From positions 1 through 49,208 of IMG/VR virus record IMGVR_UViG_3300008050_000068: a stretch of DNA of 49,208 bases. One strand, 5' to 3'. Positions 1 to 9,718 of the stretch are shown here, piece after piece (position 1 is the first letter of the stretch; each line of letters starts with the position of its first letter). Under the pieces are notes generated by a model, which was not told the DNA's origin, ran no database searches, and was given only the letters and a program-made list of their open reading frames with translations. Position numbers and translations under genes: made by a program. This DNA comes from a virus.

Positions 1-626
1 ATCTCTCTTTTAATATTACTCTTCCTCACCTTTATAGTTTAACACCTGGGTATCTTAATATTAATTACCCTAATGTATCTAAAGGGGAGGATATGGAAGC
101 CATGTTGAACTTTAAAAAAGCTATCAGTACTGATCAGGATGGGGCACATAAATACGATGTACTTTATGATGACCTATTACCTGCGGAAGAAAGGGCTTTA
201 TATCAATTCCAAAGAATACAATCTCCTATGCAAAATCTAAATTCTCGGGCGAGAAAAGAACAAAGAAAGATTATAAACTTAATTACTGATTATATTGTAG
301 CTATTAGATCTACTGTACTTAATAATTCAGAGAAGCCTAGATATGGTCCACCACTTGTAAGACTATTTTTTGGGCAGATGTATGAAAATATTCCATGTAT
401 ATGTACTAATTACAGTATAGAGGCAGAGGTTGGAGCAGGATATGATAAGCGTACCCTACTCCCCAGGATTATAAAAATTAATATGTCTTTATTGGAAGCT
501 AGAACTATGGGTAAATGGTCTAGTGGAGGTACTGCCACTCAAGTTGAAAGAGATGCTCTAGCTGGGTGGGAGTATATTATTAATTCAAATACGGGGCTAA
601 CTACAGACCCTTGGAAGGCCCACTAA
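1..626 (+). CDS. Tail-tube initiator / baseplate hub-like protein, 5' truncated by window edge
   Basis: The reading frame is open from base 3 to the stop at 624-626, so the gene very probably begins upstream. The residues before the first ATG (for example LPHLYSLTPGYLNI) look like real protein. ATG codons at 93 and 102 follow a purine-rich AAAGGGGAGG at 81-90, so an internal start cannot be excluded. The C-terminal part (GPPLVRLFFGQMYENIP, then LPRIIKINMSLLEA) follows the pattern of small barrel domains in tube-cap or tube-initiator baseplate proteins such as T4 gp48/gp54: a glycine-proline entry, paired strands, then LP followed by a strand and a helix. Its place just before a gp53-like gene and a large hub-like gene supports a role at the tail-tube/baseplate junction. 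The family is inferred from pattern and context; the exact T4 counterpart is uncertain. Confidence 0.6.
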   Translation, partial: LSFNITLPHLYSLTPGYLNINYPNVSKGEDMEAMLNFKKAISTDQDGAHKYDVLYDDLLPAEERALYQFQRIQSPMQNLNSRARKEQRKIINLITDYIVAIRSTVLNNSEKPRYGPPLVRLFFGQMYENIPCICTNYSIEAEVGAGYDKRTLLPRIIKINMSLLEARTMGKWSSGGTATQVERDALAGWEYIINSNTGLTTDPWKAH

Positions 627-946
627 TGATTAAAATTGGCACATACCAATCTTATCCATCTAGATATGACTACGGTGGCAAAACTATAACACATAAAGGG
701 GTGCATGTCACTACTTCTATTAATACTGAAATAGAACAAGTTATAACTCAAATTCCTGGGGGTATCCCATACCAAAAGGCACACTGTATTCCTACAGTAG
801 AACATAGACCTGATAAAATATCTAATATCTTTTTTGATACTTCAGAATTTTGGTGGTATATTCAGTTATTTAATAATATATCAGATCCTTTTGAAGGATT
901 TAATTCTGGAGATAGAGTGCTAATACCTGTTGTGGAGGGTTTGTAG
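626..946 (+). CDS. gp53: Baseplate wedge protein, gp53-like (LysM-type fold)
   Basis: This protein of about 106 residues has the typical gp53/LysM-like second half: RPDKISNIFFDTSEFWWYI, then a short loop with NNISDPFEG and a closing GDRVLIPV. The pattern 'DxIsxxxy...WWxIxxxNnIxDPfxxxxxGxxLxIP' is characteristic of T4-type gp53 and of small LysM baseplate proteins that hold wedge components together. The ATG at 626 overlaps the upstream stop as TAATG and is preferred over the in-frame TTG at 611, which has no clear ribosome site. Its stop overlaps the next gene as TAGTG. Translational coupling within the baseplate operon is likely. Confidence 0.75.
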   Translation: MIKIGTYQSYPSRYDYGGKTITHKGVHVTTSINTEIEQVITQIPGGIPYQKAHCIPTVEHRPDKISNIFFDTSEFWWYIQLFNNISDPFEGFNSGDRVLIPVVEGL

Positions 947-3447
947 TGAGTAGACCTGAATTACGAAAGGGAGTTGCTACAGATCTAAGTCCTTTACCTC
1001 ATGAAACGGTTAGTATAGCCCTTTCTACGGATAGGACCGACTTACAAAGAGTACTTGTAAAAGATTTAGTAGTTAAAAAGAATTTAAAAAAGGGTACATT
1101 CTTATTTGACGGATCAAATACTGATTTTTTAGGATTGGAGCATTCTCTAGGGTCGGGTCAAAAAATGAAATTAGGTATTCGAATAGCTGACCCCCATGGG
1201 GAAGTAATAAATAAGTTATTTGAAAAAGATTATCTACAAACAACTAGGTTTGAGCTTGAAAGACAAAGAAAACTAAAAGAATTGGAGTCTAAGGATAAGC
1301 ATCTGAAGGCTGTAGAGGCTGAACGGGCAGCAGCGGCAGCAGCGGCAGCAGCGCAGGTCAGCGGTCCTAAGCCTGATAAAGGCAAAGAAGCCGCTGCTGA
1401 AGTTATTGATGAGTTTGTAGCTAAAGAACTAATTGCTACAGAGATAGATAAAGCTAAGTTTATTAATGAGAATCTTAAATTCTATGTAGCGTATGGTGTT
1501 GGTTCTGATACGAGCCTTTGGGCTGGACCTTTTATATGCATGTTACGCTATGCTGACTACATTTTTGAAGATCATGGAATTCCTATACTACAACTAACTT
1601 TTGTAGCTGATATTGTTTTTGATATAACTTTAGAAGCCGCTAACAACCAGATATTATTTAACAATCCAATTACATCTCCTCCTCCTAAGGTTAGGCACAT
1701 AACTCGTACTAGAATAGGGTCCATAAAAACAAAATCACAGGGTACTGATCCTCCTAGTATTAATATTTCTACGCGGGATATACAGGCTGCTATAGGAGAG
1801 ACTCACAGAAAGTGGGCTAAAGCTTTTGGTATAACTAATTTTATTCATATAGTACCAAAATTATTATTAGATATACCAGAGTATACATCTGGTGGATCAG
1901 CGCGTGTGAATCATGCTTTTATGTCAAATCTTGAAAAACATATGGCACTTTTAGGTTTTAATGTTACAAGGGAGATGGTACCTGTAGACAAAAAAGAAAC
2001 AATAAACAAAGGAAAAAAAACAGAAGAAGAAAAAGAAGAGAAAATAGAAAAAAGAAAAGAAGAACAGAAAAAGGCGCGGGAGGCACCCAAACCTGGAGCG
2101 AAAAAAGCCGCGAAACCAAAAGCTAGTAAGGTAGAAAAACCAGAGAAAGAAGAGGTTGTTTTTATTAATATTTCTGAGAAATATATGGAGATTACGCTCG
2201 GCGAAAATCAATATAATAATTTTATGAAACCTTTTGACGATTTTTATGCAGAAGTAGGTAAAAAGCATACAATGTCTTTAGACTACGGTTTGTACACAGA
2301 GTCTAATTATAAAATATTGCAAATGTTACAAAAAGATTCTTATACTAGGTATGGGTATGCAATAAAAACCCTTGATGCTCCTTTATATGTTTTAGCTGAA
2401 AGATCTATTATGCAGATGGAAATGTATGGTGGTGGACTAAAAGTTCTTTTACCAGCAGAGACCCCTACCACAGATAAATACAAAACAGCAATTAAAGAGT
2501 ATATAACTAATAAATTATTTCATACTAGACTTCCTAGTTCTTGGCAATTAAAAAATAAAAACGAACACCTCACTGATCCTTATTCCCAACTAACTCCAGG
2601 GAAGAAAGGGGCATTTAACCTGGGGGGTCTTGCCCAAAGTGTTATAACAGGAATACTGGGGGTTACCGAGTCAGCCATACCACTACCTGTATTTGAATCC
2701 AATACTCCTAATTCAAATATTTTATCTTATTCGTTGGATCAAGCTGCTCAAGCTACTGTTGCATTAAAATTTAATGCCCCCCTACTCGCTCCAACACCTG
2801 AGGATAAATTCTGGTTGGGGTTAGATATAAAAGAAGAATTAAAGAAATTAGCAGAATCTTACACAGGAGCAGATTTTTTAATTGCAACTGGCAGAGGGTT
2901 TGATTTAGATGAAATTACTAAAAATATAGTAGATATTATAGCTACCCCAAGTGAAGAAGGGTACACTCTCCCACGACTAAACAGTACTGACAACGAGGAT
3001 GGTAAAAAACTAGCTCTACGAACATATTTAAGATTTTTTTGGGAGACAGCTATAATGGGGGGCACAAGAGGAGTTATAAAAACAGTTCCTATGTTTCATC
3101 TCTCCGATCTATCATTGTTAGGGCAACAATGTGTAGTAAATATTTTTAAAAGTCCTATACTAACTAGTAGAGATACCAAAAAAGCACTCTATAATACTAC
3201 CTATAGTGGACTGTATAAAATTACGGGATGGAGACATGTTCTAAACGGTGGAGAAGCGTATTCTGAATTTTATATATTTAAAAATACCTTACCTAGGGGT
3301 AAAAAAGGAAGTAGTTATGATCGAGGATTTGATATAGCACCAGAAGAAGAAAGGGGTTCAACTGATATTAATCCTATACCAAAATGGGGTGTGGACCCTT
3401 CCCAGACATTTGAATTTGATATTGACGGAGACACAGGGTTAGCGTAA
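946..3447 (+). CDS. Large baseplate hub-like structural protein with Ala-repeat and Lys/Glu-rich linkers
   Basis: The 833-residue protein starts at a GTG that overlaps the previous stop (TAGTG). Residues 1-110 are strand-rich (GQKMKLGIRIADPHGEV) and resemble an entry domain of a hub protein. Residues 128-136 are nine alanines encoded by three perfect 9-bp repeats. About residues 345-405 form a highly charged Lys/Glu-rich linker with Pro/Ala/Lys segments. The C-terminal half is compact and has a gp27/VgrG-like look (beta-rich, with TYSGLYKITGWRHVLNGGEAYSEF near the end, the usual 'G.Y.I..V.H....g.y...f' closing strand of hub domains). It lies between a gp53-like gene and the gp5-like spike, where a hub protein is expected. 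The linkers suggest domains separated by flexible tethers. Assignment as the hub is an inference from the C-terminal motif and position. Confidence 0.55.
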   Translation: MSRPELRKGVATDLSPLPHETVSIALSTDRTDLQRVLVKDLVVKKNLKKGTFLFDGSNTDFLGLEHSLGSGQKMKLGIRIADPHGEVINKLFEKDYLQTTRFELERQRKLKELESKDKHLKAVEAERAAAAAAAAAQVSGPKPDKGKEAAAEVIDEFVAKELIATEIDKAKFINENLKFYVAYGVGSDTSLWAGPFICMLRYADYIFEDHGIPILQLTFVADIVFDITLEAANNQILFNNPITSPPPKVRHITRTRIGSIKTKSQGTDPPSINISTRDIQAAIGETHRKWAKAFGITNFIHIVPKLLLDIPEYTSGGSARVNHAFMSNLEKHMALLGFNVTREMVPVDKKETINKGKKTEEEKEEKIEKRKEEQKKAREAPKPGAKKAAKPKASKVEKPEKEEVVFINISEKYMEITLGENQYNNFMKPFDDFYAEVGKKHTMSLDYGLYTESNYKILQMLQKDSYTRYGYAIKTLDAPLYVLAERSIMQMEMYGGGLKVLLPAETPTTDKYKTAIKEYITNKLFHTRLPSSWQLKNKNEHLTDPYSQLTPGKKGAFNLGGLAQSVITGILGVTESAIPLPVFESNTPNSNILSYSLDQAAQATVALKFNAPLLAPTPEDKFWLGLDIKEELKKLAESYTGADFLIATGRGFDLDEITKNIVDIIATPSEEGYTLPRLNSTDNEDGKKLALRTYLRFFWETAIMGGTRGVIKTVPMFHLSDLSLLGQQCVVNIFKSPILTSRDTKKALYNTTYSGLYKITGWRHVLNGGEAYSEFYIFKNTLPRGKKGSSYDRGFDIAPEEERGSTDINPIPKWGVDPSQTFEFDIDGDTGLA
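1327..1353 (+). repeat. Three perfect 9-bp tandem repeats coding for nine alanines
   Basis: The unit gcagcagcg is present three times without a mismatch and codes for Ala9 (residues 128-136 of the hub-like protein). It is far more GC-rich than its surroundings and is a likely site of slipped-strand length variation. Confidence 0.9.
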
Positions 3448-3462
3448 AGAAGGAATAATATA

Positions 3463-4581
3463 ATGGCAGATGAATTTATAAAAGTAGCTATAGTGGATGA
3501 TATTTCTGATCCATATAAAGCAGGAACTATGTCATGCCATTGGCCTAATGATCCTGAGGAATTCCCAGTTCACTACACCACCCCTTTTTATAGCCCCCCT
3601 GAAGGAAATGAAAATTCTACTTTTGCTGGTATGTATGCTGTACCAACAGAAGGGTCTAATATTTTAGTAGCTAGAGCTTGGAATGCACACCAATGGTTTT
3701 ATCTTGGTTCTATTCCTGGAATAAATTTTGAAGAAGGTGCTGATAACGAAGCTAAGATTACTGGAGTAAGTAAACAGCCCTATACTAGTACTCTAGGATC
3801 AGAAGAACTTACTGAACTCTCTACTAGACCCTGGGGAGTAATGATGAAGTCTTCTGGTGGTGCTAAGTTGCAAATTAACGACTCAGCATCTGAAGATAAG
3901 TTAGGCTGGAGAACTACTTTACAGAGTATGACGAAGAAAATACTCTTAATGGCTGATAATGGAGATTTTCAGACATTTCAGAATGAGCATAACGATGGGT
4001 TAATTATAACTGGTGATGACTATACTGGTATAAATGGCCCTAGATCTTCTACACTAGAAACAGAAGGCAATCTTAATTTAGGATCTAGGACAGGAAATAT
4101 TTCTATAGCCACAGTAGGGGGTAGTGAGGTCTCAATAGAGAATAGCGCATCTAATTATGATCCATTCAATCCTAATGAGGGGCAGGTAAATATTACATCT
4201 TATTCTAATTCGGTGAATATTAGTACTAAGGGTGTAAGCGAAGTTATCCAGAACCCATTATTGCCTAAAGGAATTTTTATAGATGCCTCTAATTTTATGG
4301 GTGTAGTTCAGATTAGGGCTGGTAGTGGAGGATTACAAGTATTTTCAGCGGGAAACATAGACTTCAATTGCGGTGGAAATTTTAACATAAATGCTGCTGG
4401 GCATGTAAATATTTCAGGAGGTAGTATTTTATCTCAATCCTGGGCTGCCTCTTATCCTCCACCAACTCCTCCTCCAGGAGATTTAGGTCTTGTTGAACTT
4501 AATCCTGTTATCCCCATGGGTCTCCCCCCAGAACTAAAAACACTAAATAATGAAGAGCAGTGGCCTTCGGTCCCAATATAA
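3463..4581 (+). CDS. Central spike / gp5-like OB-fold baseplate protein without lysozyme
   Basis: This 372-residue protein starts at an ATG preceded by AGAAGGAATAATA. The first 90 residues contain a phage-spike OB-fold pattern (KVAIVDDISDPYKAGTMSC, then YAVPTEGSNILVA and WFYLGSIPG), as in gp5/gpV/VgrG spikes. About residues 200-325 are regular short strands rich in Asn, Gly and Ser (NLNLGSRTGNISIAT, GNIDFNCGGNFNINAAGHVNIS), which fits the trimeric beta-helix needle. No lysozyme domain separates the two parts, unlike T4 gp5. A proline-rich C-terminus follows. The membrane-piercing spike is presumably completed by the PAAR tip encoded about 24 kb downstream at 28635. Confidence 0.75.
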   Translation: MADEFIKVAIVDDISDPYKAGTMSCHWPNDPEEFPVHYTTPFYSPPEGNENSTFAGMYAVPTEGSNILVARAWNAHQWFYLGSIPGINFEEGADNEAKITGVSKQPYTSTLGSEELTELSTRPWGVMMKSSGGAKLQINDSASEDKLGWRTTLQSMTKKILLMADNGDFQTFQNEHNDGLIITGDDYTGINGPRSSTLETEGNLNLGSRTGNISIATVGGSEVSIENSASNYDPFNPNEGQVNITSYSNSVNISTKGVSEVIQNPLLPKGIFIDASNFMGVVQIRAGSGGLQVFSAGNIDFNCGGNFNINAAGHVNISGGSILSQSWAASYPPPTPPPGDLGLVELNPVIPMGLPPELKTLNNEEQWPSVPI

Positions 4582-4587
4582 ACTACT

Positions 4588-7500
4588 ATGTCTATAAATT
4601 ATAATCCAAATCTATTATCTAACCCTATGACTGGTATAGCAACCCAGTTTGGGATGCCTACATGTATTCTCGGTTTAGGTGCTGATCTTTTAGCTTTACT
4701 TCCTGGGCCTGTACTTCTAGCCTTTGATAGTGCCCTTGCGGAGGGTATGCAAGCCTCAAGGAGCGCAATTGCTAATGTTAGTAAAGCTATATTTCAAAAA
4801 TTTGGTATTCTTGAGTATGATTCCGAAACAGGAGAATTAAAATTTATATCAGATAGCTCTAGGAATGGTGTAGATGGAGTCGCGTCCACTTTAGCTGCTG
4901 GTGTTGGTACAGTCATGGGTGTGCTTGCTGTGGGAGGTGCGCTTGCTCAGTCTTTTGGTGACCAATTAGATGCTATTAATAATTGTGTAGGATCTTTTGA
5001 GGATTGGATGAAGGGAGGGGTGAATAGATCAGTAGTCGATGGTCCAGAGGATTTAGCGGTTTCCCCTGGGCAATTGGCTATGTACGAGATGCAGGTAAAA
5101 GTAGCGAACGATTTTTTGGATGATTGTACGACTACACAAAAGTATATTAATAAGATTTTAATGGATCGTGCAGCAGACCCTTCATTAGAGCCTTTGTTTG
5201 AGTCTGAGATTGATGAAGGTCCTATTTTCAGACTTGATTTCGGCCCCCCTCAATCCAAGCAAGGTCAGTTCTTGTTATCTGTTGATGGTCTTTATTATGA
5301 CTCACAAACTAGAACTTATGCTGACGGAGAGGAGGTTCCCACCACCGCAGACCTACAGTTTGTTCCTGCGGCTGAGAAATGGACCTTAGATCACTCTCCC
5401 AACCTTGGTGGAAGAGGAGGTAGTTACTCTTTAGAGGATTTAGGAAGGTATGTTGACACTATCTTTGATATAAACAACATAGATGAGTCGGATTTTATCA
5501 AAGTTTACTATACTGCTGACCATTTTCTTCAAGTTTTAATTTCTCAGAAGAATAAACGCTTAGATGACATTCATAGTAACCTAAAAGATCTTAGATTAAG
5601 CGGTTATGGGCCTGATTCTGCGATGTATCTTAATTATGAGCAGCAAATAATTTCAGAAGGGGCTTCTTTTACTAGAAAAATCAATAAAAGGAAGAAGCAG
5701 ATTGAAGTAGCAGTTAAAACACCTGATTTATACGGATCTACAGTGGTTTATCAACCAGGGGAAGTCCCTATTAACAACTTTTCCTTCCTTAGTTCTATAA
5801 ATCTCAACATAGAGATGGCTAAACAGAAGAATTTATCCTTTGATCATGGGGAAGTGAGTGGGGTTGTACTACCAATAGTACCTAAATTTGTTAGAGCTAA
5901 TGAAAGTACACAAAATGTAGTCATAACTCCTTTGATGGTTGCCCCCATAGGAGCAGGGAGTACTATAGACGGAGAAGAATTAGAAACACAAGCCCCAGTA
6001 CTTTCGTTAGTAACGGGAATTACTACAGAAGGTCTTATAGCAGTCTACAATTTTACAGATGTTAACATTCAAACACCAGAATCCACAACATTTAATACTA
6101 TAAATTGTAATGCATTAGGTGTAGAGAACAGAGCGCAGACAGTTAGCACTTCCCCCCCACTACTTTTCCAAAAAGGATTGGGTATTCCGTATTTAAACGG
6201 TATGGTTAGTTTGGATAAACCCGATATTAACTATAGTTTAGCGGGGGAGACATTTAATAACTCTAATTTTGAAATAGCAGACGCAGGAAATTATGTTAGG
6301 CTTCCTGATTCCAATGAGTATAGAGACTTATTGTACTCAACTAGTGGTGCAACTATTAATTTTTGGACTTATATGCCTGGGTTACATCAACAAGAAGGAG
6401 GATTTTGGGAGCATCCTTACGAAACTAGTGCTTTTGATTTCAATTTAAGTTCTTCTTCTGGTAAATGGGCAAACGCTCATTACTATAGGGTACTCTTAGG
6501 GTGCGAAAATACAGGGGGTATAACTGCTGCTGATGCTGCTTCTTCCATAACTCTAACAGATTCTTCGGAGTTTGTTAAAGGAGTTCTTATGGGGTGGTCT
6601 AGAGACCCTAGAATGTATTATGATGGAAGTGCGGTAGTACCTGGATCTAATGATTTTAACCCTAGAGAAAATTTTGGGGCTATTGTGGATAGTATAGCCC
6701 CAGTTTCTGCTACTCCACTAGCTCATGGATACACAACAGGGGATACTGGTACATGGCATGTTTCTTCTAATGGTACTTATAGCTTTGGGGAGCCTATCGC
6801 ATTTCAACAAGCTAGTGGAACCTTCTCCGTAGGGGCAGGTAGTTCAATAAACTTTTCACTGAAATATCCTGGGGATGGATATACAGCTTCTTCCCACGAT
6901 GCTAATGTTTGGTTATATACCTCTGGTCTTACTACTTCGGGTCCAGCATTCGGGGGTGCCTCTGGAGTGAGCGGTACTTTAGGAATTTCTTACTACGATA
7001 CAGGTAGTGATAGAACTTTAAATATAGGTACACCATCTACAGTATTCTTTATAGCCCCCACCCGTTCATATAATGGAAGTGCTGTTGGGTTTGCAAAGGG
7101 TTTTGGGTGTGAGACTACCGACTCGGAAATTCTTAAATTTGTGGTATCGGATAAGACTACAGTAGATGGAAATAGTTTAGAGGACTGTATTGATAAATTT
7201 ATTAATATAAGTATTGTTTGTGATCCTAAGACAGATAAGATTTTGTTATATGTTAATGGGTCTTTAATTAAGACGGGAGTTTTATCTACTTTGTTTGGAA
7301 AAGACTCAGGGGGCTCTCCACAAGTACCTACCTTTGTATCTCCAAGAACTAGCACTACAAGTAGCTTTGAGTATAAAGAAAGTACTGTAAACCAAAAAGC
7401 TGGAGTAGACTTGTTTGATACAGGACCTCTAAACAATACTTTCTTTACTCCGTGGATAGTGGGAGGAGGTTGGACGGACGGAAGACCAGTTAATCTAGAT

Positions 7501-7659
7501 ACTTCGTCTGGAGGATTCCTCGATCCTGGCGCAGGACTAATAAGTTCGTATAATGGGTATGTAGGAAGTTTAAAGATTTATTCAAAAGCTCTAGATAATA
7601 ATGAGGTTCTAACTAATTACACTCATCAGAAAACCTTCTTCGAAAATATAGATTTATAA
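4588..7659 (+). CDS. Large virion protein with hydrophobic N-terminus and C-terminal LamG-like domain
   Basis: The protein has 1023 residues. The N-terminal 130 residues contain two hydrophobic, helix-compatible stretches (CILGLGADLLALLPGPVLLA and AAGVGTVMGVLAVGGALA), unusual for a soluble fibre. The middle (about 180-400) is charged and partly coiled. From about residue 587 (ATINFWTYMPG) to the C-terminus (VGSLKIYSKALDNNEVLTNY) the sequence matches a LamG/concanavalin-like jelly-roll, which in other virions binds glycans. It sits between the spike gene and gp25. The role could be a glycan-binding baseplate appendage or a membrane-interacting hub component; I do not recognise a specific family for the N-terminal part. 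The stop overlaps the start of gp25 (TAATG). Confidence 0.6.
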   Translation: MSINYNPNLLSNPMTGIATQFGMPTCILGLGADLLALLPGPVLLAFDSALAEGMQASRSAIANVSKAIFQKFGILEYDSETGELKFISDSSRNGVDGVASTLAAGVGTVMGVLAVGGALAQSFGDQLDAINNCVGSFEDWMKGGVNRSVVDGPEDLAVSPGQLAMYEMQVKVANDFLDDCTTTQKYINKILMDRAADPSLEPLFESEIDEGPIFRLDFGPPQSKQGQFLLSVDGLYYDSQTRTYADGEEVPTTADLQFVPAAEKWTLDHSPNLGGRGGSYSLEDLGRYVDTIFDINNIDESDFIKVYYTADHFLQVLISQKNKRLDDIHSNLKDLRLSGYGPDSAMYLNYEQQIISEGASFTRKINKRKKQIEVAVKTPDLYGSTVVYQPGEVPINNFSFLSSINLNIEMAKQKNLSFDHGEVSGVVLPIVPKFVRANESTQNVVITPLMVAPIGAGSTIDGEELETQAPVLSLVTGITTEGLIAVYNFTDVNIQTPESTTFNTINCNALGVENRAQTVSTSPPLLFQKGLGIPYLNGMVSLDKPDINYSLAGETFNNSNFEIADAGNYVRLPDSNEYRDLLYSTSGATINFWTYMPGLHQQEGGFWEHPYETSAFDFNLSSSSGKWANAHYYRVLLGCENTGGITAADAASSITLTDSSEFVKGVLMGWSRDPRMYYDGSAVVPGSNDFNPRENFGAIVDSIAPVSATPLAHGYTTGDTGTWHVSSNGTYSFGEPIAFQQASGTFSVGAGSSINFSLKYPGDGYTASSHDANVWLYTSGLTTSGPAFGGASGVSGTLGISYYDTGSDRTLNIGTPSTVFFIAPTRSYNGSAVGFAKGFGCETTDSEILKFVVSDKTTVDGNSLEDCIDKFINISIVCDPKTDKILLYVNGSLIKTGVLSTLFGKDSGGSPQVPTFVSPRTSTTSSFEYKESTVNQKAGVDLFDTGPLNNTFFTPWIVGGGWTDGRPVNLDTSSGGFLDPGAGLISSYNGYVGSLKIYSKALDNNEVLTNYTHQKTFFENIDL

Positions 7660-8102
7660 TGGCTTTATACGGAAAACTCCCCTCTCCCCAGGTACAAAGA
7701 GATGTTATTGAAACTTCGGTTAAGAATATTACTGGATTATCTTGGCCTCCTGGTGGGGTTGCAGGACAGCCCTATTTTAATAAGGCAACCAATAACTTTT
7801 TAATAAAAGGCCAATTAACGCAACTACTTCTTACTGATCTAGGAGAGAGGGTAATGTTACCTGATTATGGAGTTGGATTAAAACAATATTTATTCGAACC
7901 TTTAACCGAGGATTTAGCATCTGATCTTGCAGATGAGGTAATTACTGCTATTAATACTTACGCTTCTAATATTAAAGTTATGAGTATAAGGTTTTTTCAA
8001 GATGAGAACTTAACTGGTTTTGGTATGCCAGGGATGAAAATACAGTTAACTGTAATGCCTAAAAATGGAGACCAACTATTAGATGTTGATATAGTAATAT
8101 GA
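7659..8102 (+). CDS. gp25: Baseplate wedge protein gp25-like (GPW/gp25 family)
   Basis: The 147-residue protein has the gp25 signature: LLTDLGERVMLPDYGVGLKQYLF followed by an EDLA..LADEVITAIN helix and a strand series ending in VDIVI. The pattern 'l.T..GeR.m.p.yG..l...lFep' is diagnostic of the gp25/W family, which links the wedge to the sheath-initiating layer and is shared with type VI secretion TssE. The ATG overlaps the previous stop (TAATG) and the stop overlaps the gp6 start (ATGA), so the gene is tightly coupled in the operon. Length is close to T4 gp25 (132 residues). Confidence 0.92.
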   Translation: MALYGKLPSPQVQRDVIETSVKNITGLSWPPGGVAGQPYFNKATNNFLIKGQLTQLLLTDLGERVMLPDYGVGLKQYLFEPLTEDLASDLADEVITAINTYASNIKVMSIRFFQDENLTGFGMPGMKIQLTVMPKNGDQLLDVDIVI

Positions 8103-9718
8103 TTGATAAAACTTCTAGCCAAACTGTACCGTTTACAGATGTAGGTTCTGATTTCATGAAATTGGTAACTTTTGTGGATAATGAAAAATCAACATTAGTA
8201 GATTTCACAGCTACCGATTTCGCATCCTTGCGTACTGCTCTTCTTAATTATATTAAACTTGTTTATCCTTTAGATTATAATAACTTCGTTGAGTCTGATT
8301 TGGGGCTAATGTTAGCTGAGTTAGTTGCGTACATGGGAACCGTTATGTCTATGAAGGCAGACATGCTTGCTCATGAAAACTTTTTACAAACAGCTAAGGA
8401 TAGAGATAGTGTAAGAAAATTATTTCAGTTAGTGGGGGTCTCGATGAAAGGGCCTACTTCGGCGCAAGCTACTGCTAACTTATCTATAGAGGGGGAAACA
8501 GGTACTCTTGATGAGGATCTCGTAATCCCTACTGCTAACCGTGTGATTACTGTTACTTCTCCTCAGGACCAACAACCTTTAAACTTTACTTTATATAAGG
8601 CTACTAATGGTATAGTACCTAACCTAACTAATACTAACGCAGACATTGTATTTGATCAAACTAATTGGGTAGGAGATAGTAGTAGTACCTGGGAAGCAGT
8701 TATGTTGGAGGGCGCGTTTGCTACCCAAACAGGAACCTTTTCTAATGTAGGAGTAGCCCAATCTATAATTTTAAATGAAGCACCTGTTATACAAAACAGT
8801 GTTCAAGTATTTGTGAGTGGGGTGAATAGCACTACTTCAGGAGCTTATAGGCAGGTTGAGAACATCTATCAAGCTTCTTCTACTAATGATAAAATATTTC
8901 AAGTAGTTTATTTAGATAACTACAAAGCTAAATTAGTTTTCGGAGATGGTAGTAATGGAAAGTCCCCAACACCCAATTCTTCCTATATAGTTACTTATAG
9001 AGTAGGGGGTGGGACTAGAGGAAATGTACCTAATGCATTTATTAATTCTATTCTTGAAGGAGCTACTTATAATGCTAGTCCTAGTAGCCTAAGGGTTACA
9101 CAATCCCAAATGTCTACAGGGGGGTCTGAAGCTGAGACCGTAGCTCATGCTAAGAAGTATGGACCCTTATCCTTTAAGCAACAGGATAGATTAGTCTCCT
9201 TAGAGGATTACACTTCTTTTGCTAGTAATTATGTGGGTCCTGCTGGGTCTGTTGCTAAGGCTGTAGCCTCTACTAGAAAAGCTTTTAGCTCCGCTAACAT
9301 AATTGATATATTTGTTCTGGAGAAAGCTACAGATACTCAATTACAAAAAGCATCTATTTCTTTTAAGAATGGTCTGCTTACAGCCATTGAACCTAAAAAA
9401 ATGGTAACAGACGATGTAGTTATTTCTGATGGTCTTATAAGAACTTTAGATTTAATAATAACGGCTCATGTGGATAGGTCTTTGCAAGGATTAGAGAAGA
9501 GTATAGTAGCAAATGTATCTCAAAGTGTTAGGGAGTATTTTATGTCTGATGCGTTAGATTTCGGGGATTCAATAATTTTCGCAGATTTAATGAAAACTGT
9601 TTTTGGTATCCCTGAAGTTAGATTTGCAGAGATTAATAATTTTGACGAGAATATTACTGTAGGGTTTAATGAAGTTATACAATTGAATAACTTAGTTGTA
9701 AATATTAATTATGTCTAA
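8099..9718 (+). CDS. gp6: Baseplate wedge protein gp6-like (baseplate J family)
   Basis: This 539-residue protein directly follows gp25, the standard gp25-gp6 pairing. The N-terminus has the gp6/J pattern: DFTATDFASLRTALLNYIK, then DLGLMLAELVAYMGTVMS and AHENFLQTAKDRDSVRKL. Further on, YRVGGGTRGNVP is the conserved glycine-rich turn of baseplate J proteins, and the segment after it (STGGSEAETVAHAKKYGP) matches the family's 'GG.d.Et...ar..ap'. Gp6 dimers form the inner ring that joins the wedges around the hub. It overlaps gp25 by 4 bp and the next gene by 8 bp. Confidence 0.92.
   Translation: MIDKTSSQTVPFTDVGSDFMKLVTFVDNEKSTLVDFTATDFASLRTALLNYIKLVYPLDYNNFVESDLGLMLAELVAYMGTVMSMKADMLAHENFLQTAKDRDSVRKLFQLVGVSMKGPTSAQATANLSIEGETGTLDEDLVIPTANRVITVTSPQDQQPLNFTLYKATNGIVPNLTNTNADIVFDQTNWVGDSSSTWEAVMLEGAFATQTGTFSNVGVAQSIILNEAPVIQNSVQVFVSGVNSTTSGAYRQVENIYQASSTNDKIFQVVYLDNYKAKLVFGDGSNGKSPTPNSSYIVTYRVGGGTRGNVPNAFINSILEGATYNASPSSLRVTQSQMSTGGSEAETVAHAKKYGPLSFKQQDRLVSLEDYTSFASNYVGPAGSVAKAVASTRKAFSSANIIDIFVLEKATDTQLQKASISFKNGLLTAIEPKKMVTDDVVISDGLIRTLDLIITAHVDRSLQGLEKSIVANVSQSVREYFMSDALDFGDSIIFADLMKTVFGIPEVRFAEINNFDENITVGFNEVIQLNNLVVNINYV

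Noticed and set aside
1951-2268. Minus-strand frame rich in Phe and Leu opposite the Lys/Glu linker of the hub-like gene
   Set aside because: It is the antisense of Lys/Glu codons, which gives Phe/Leu runs; not a membrane protein gene.
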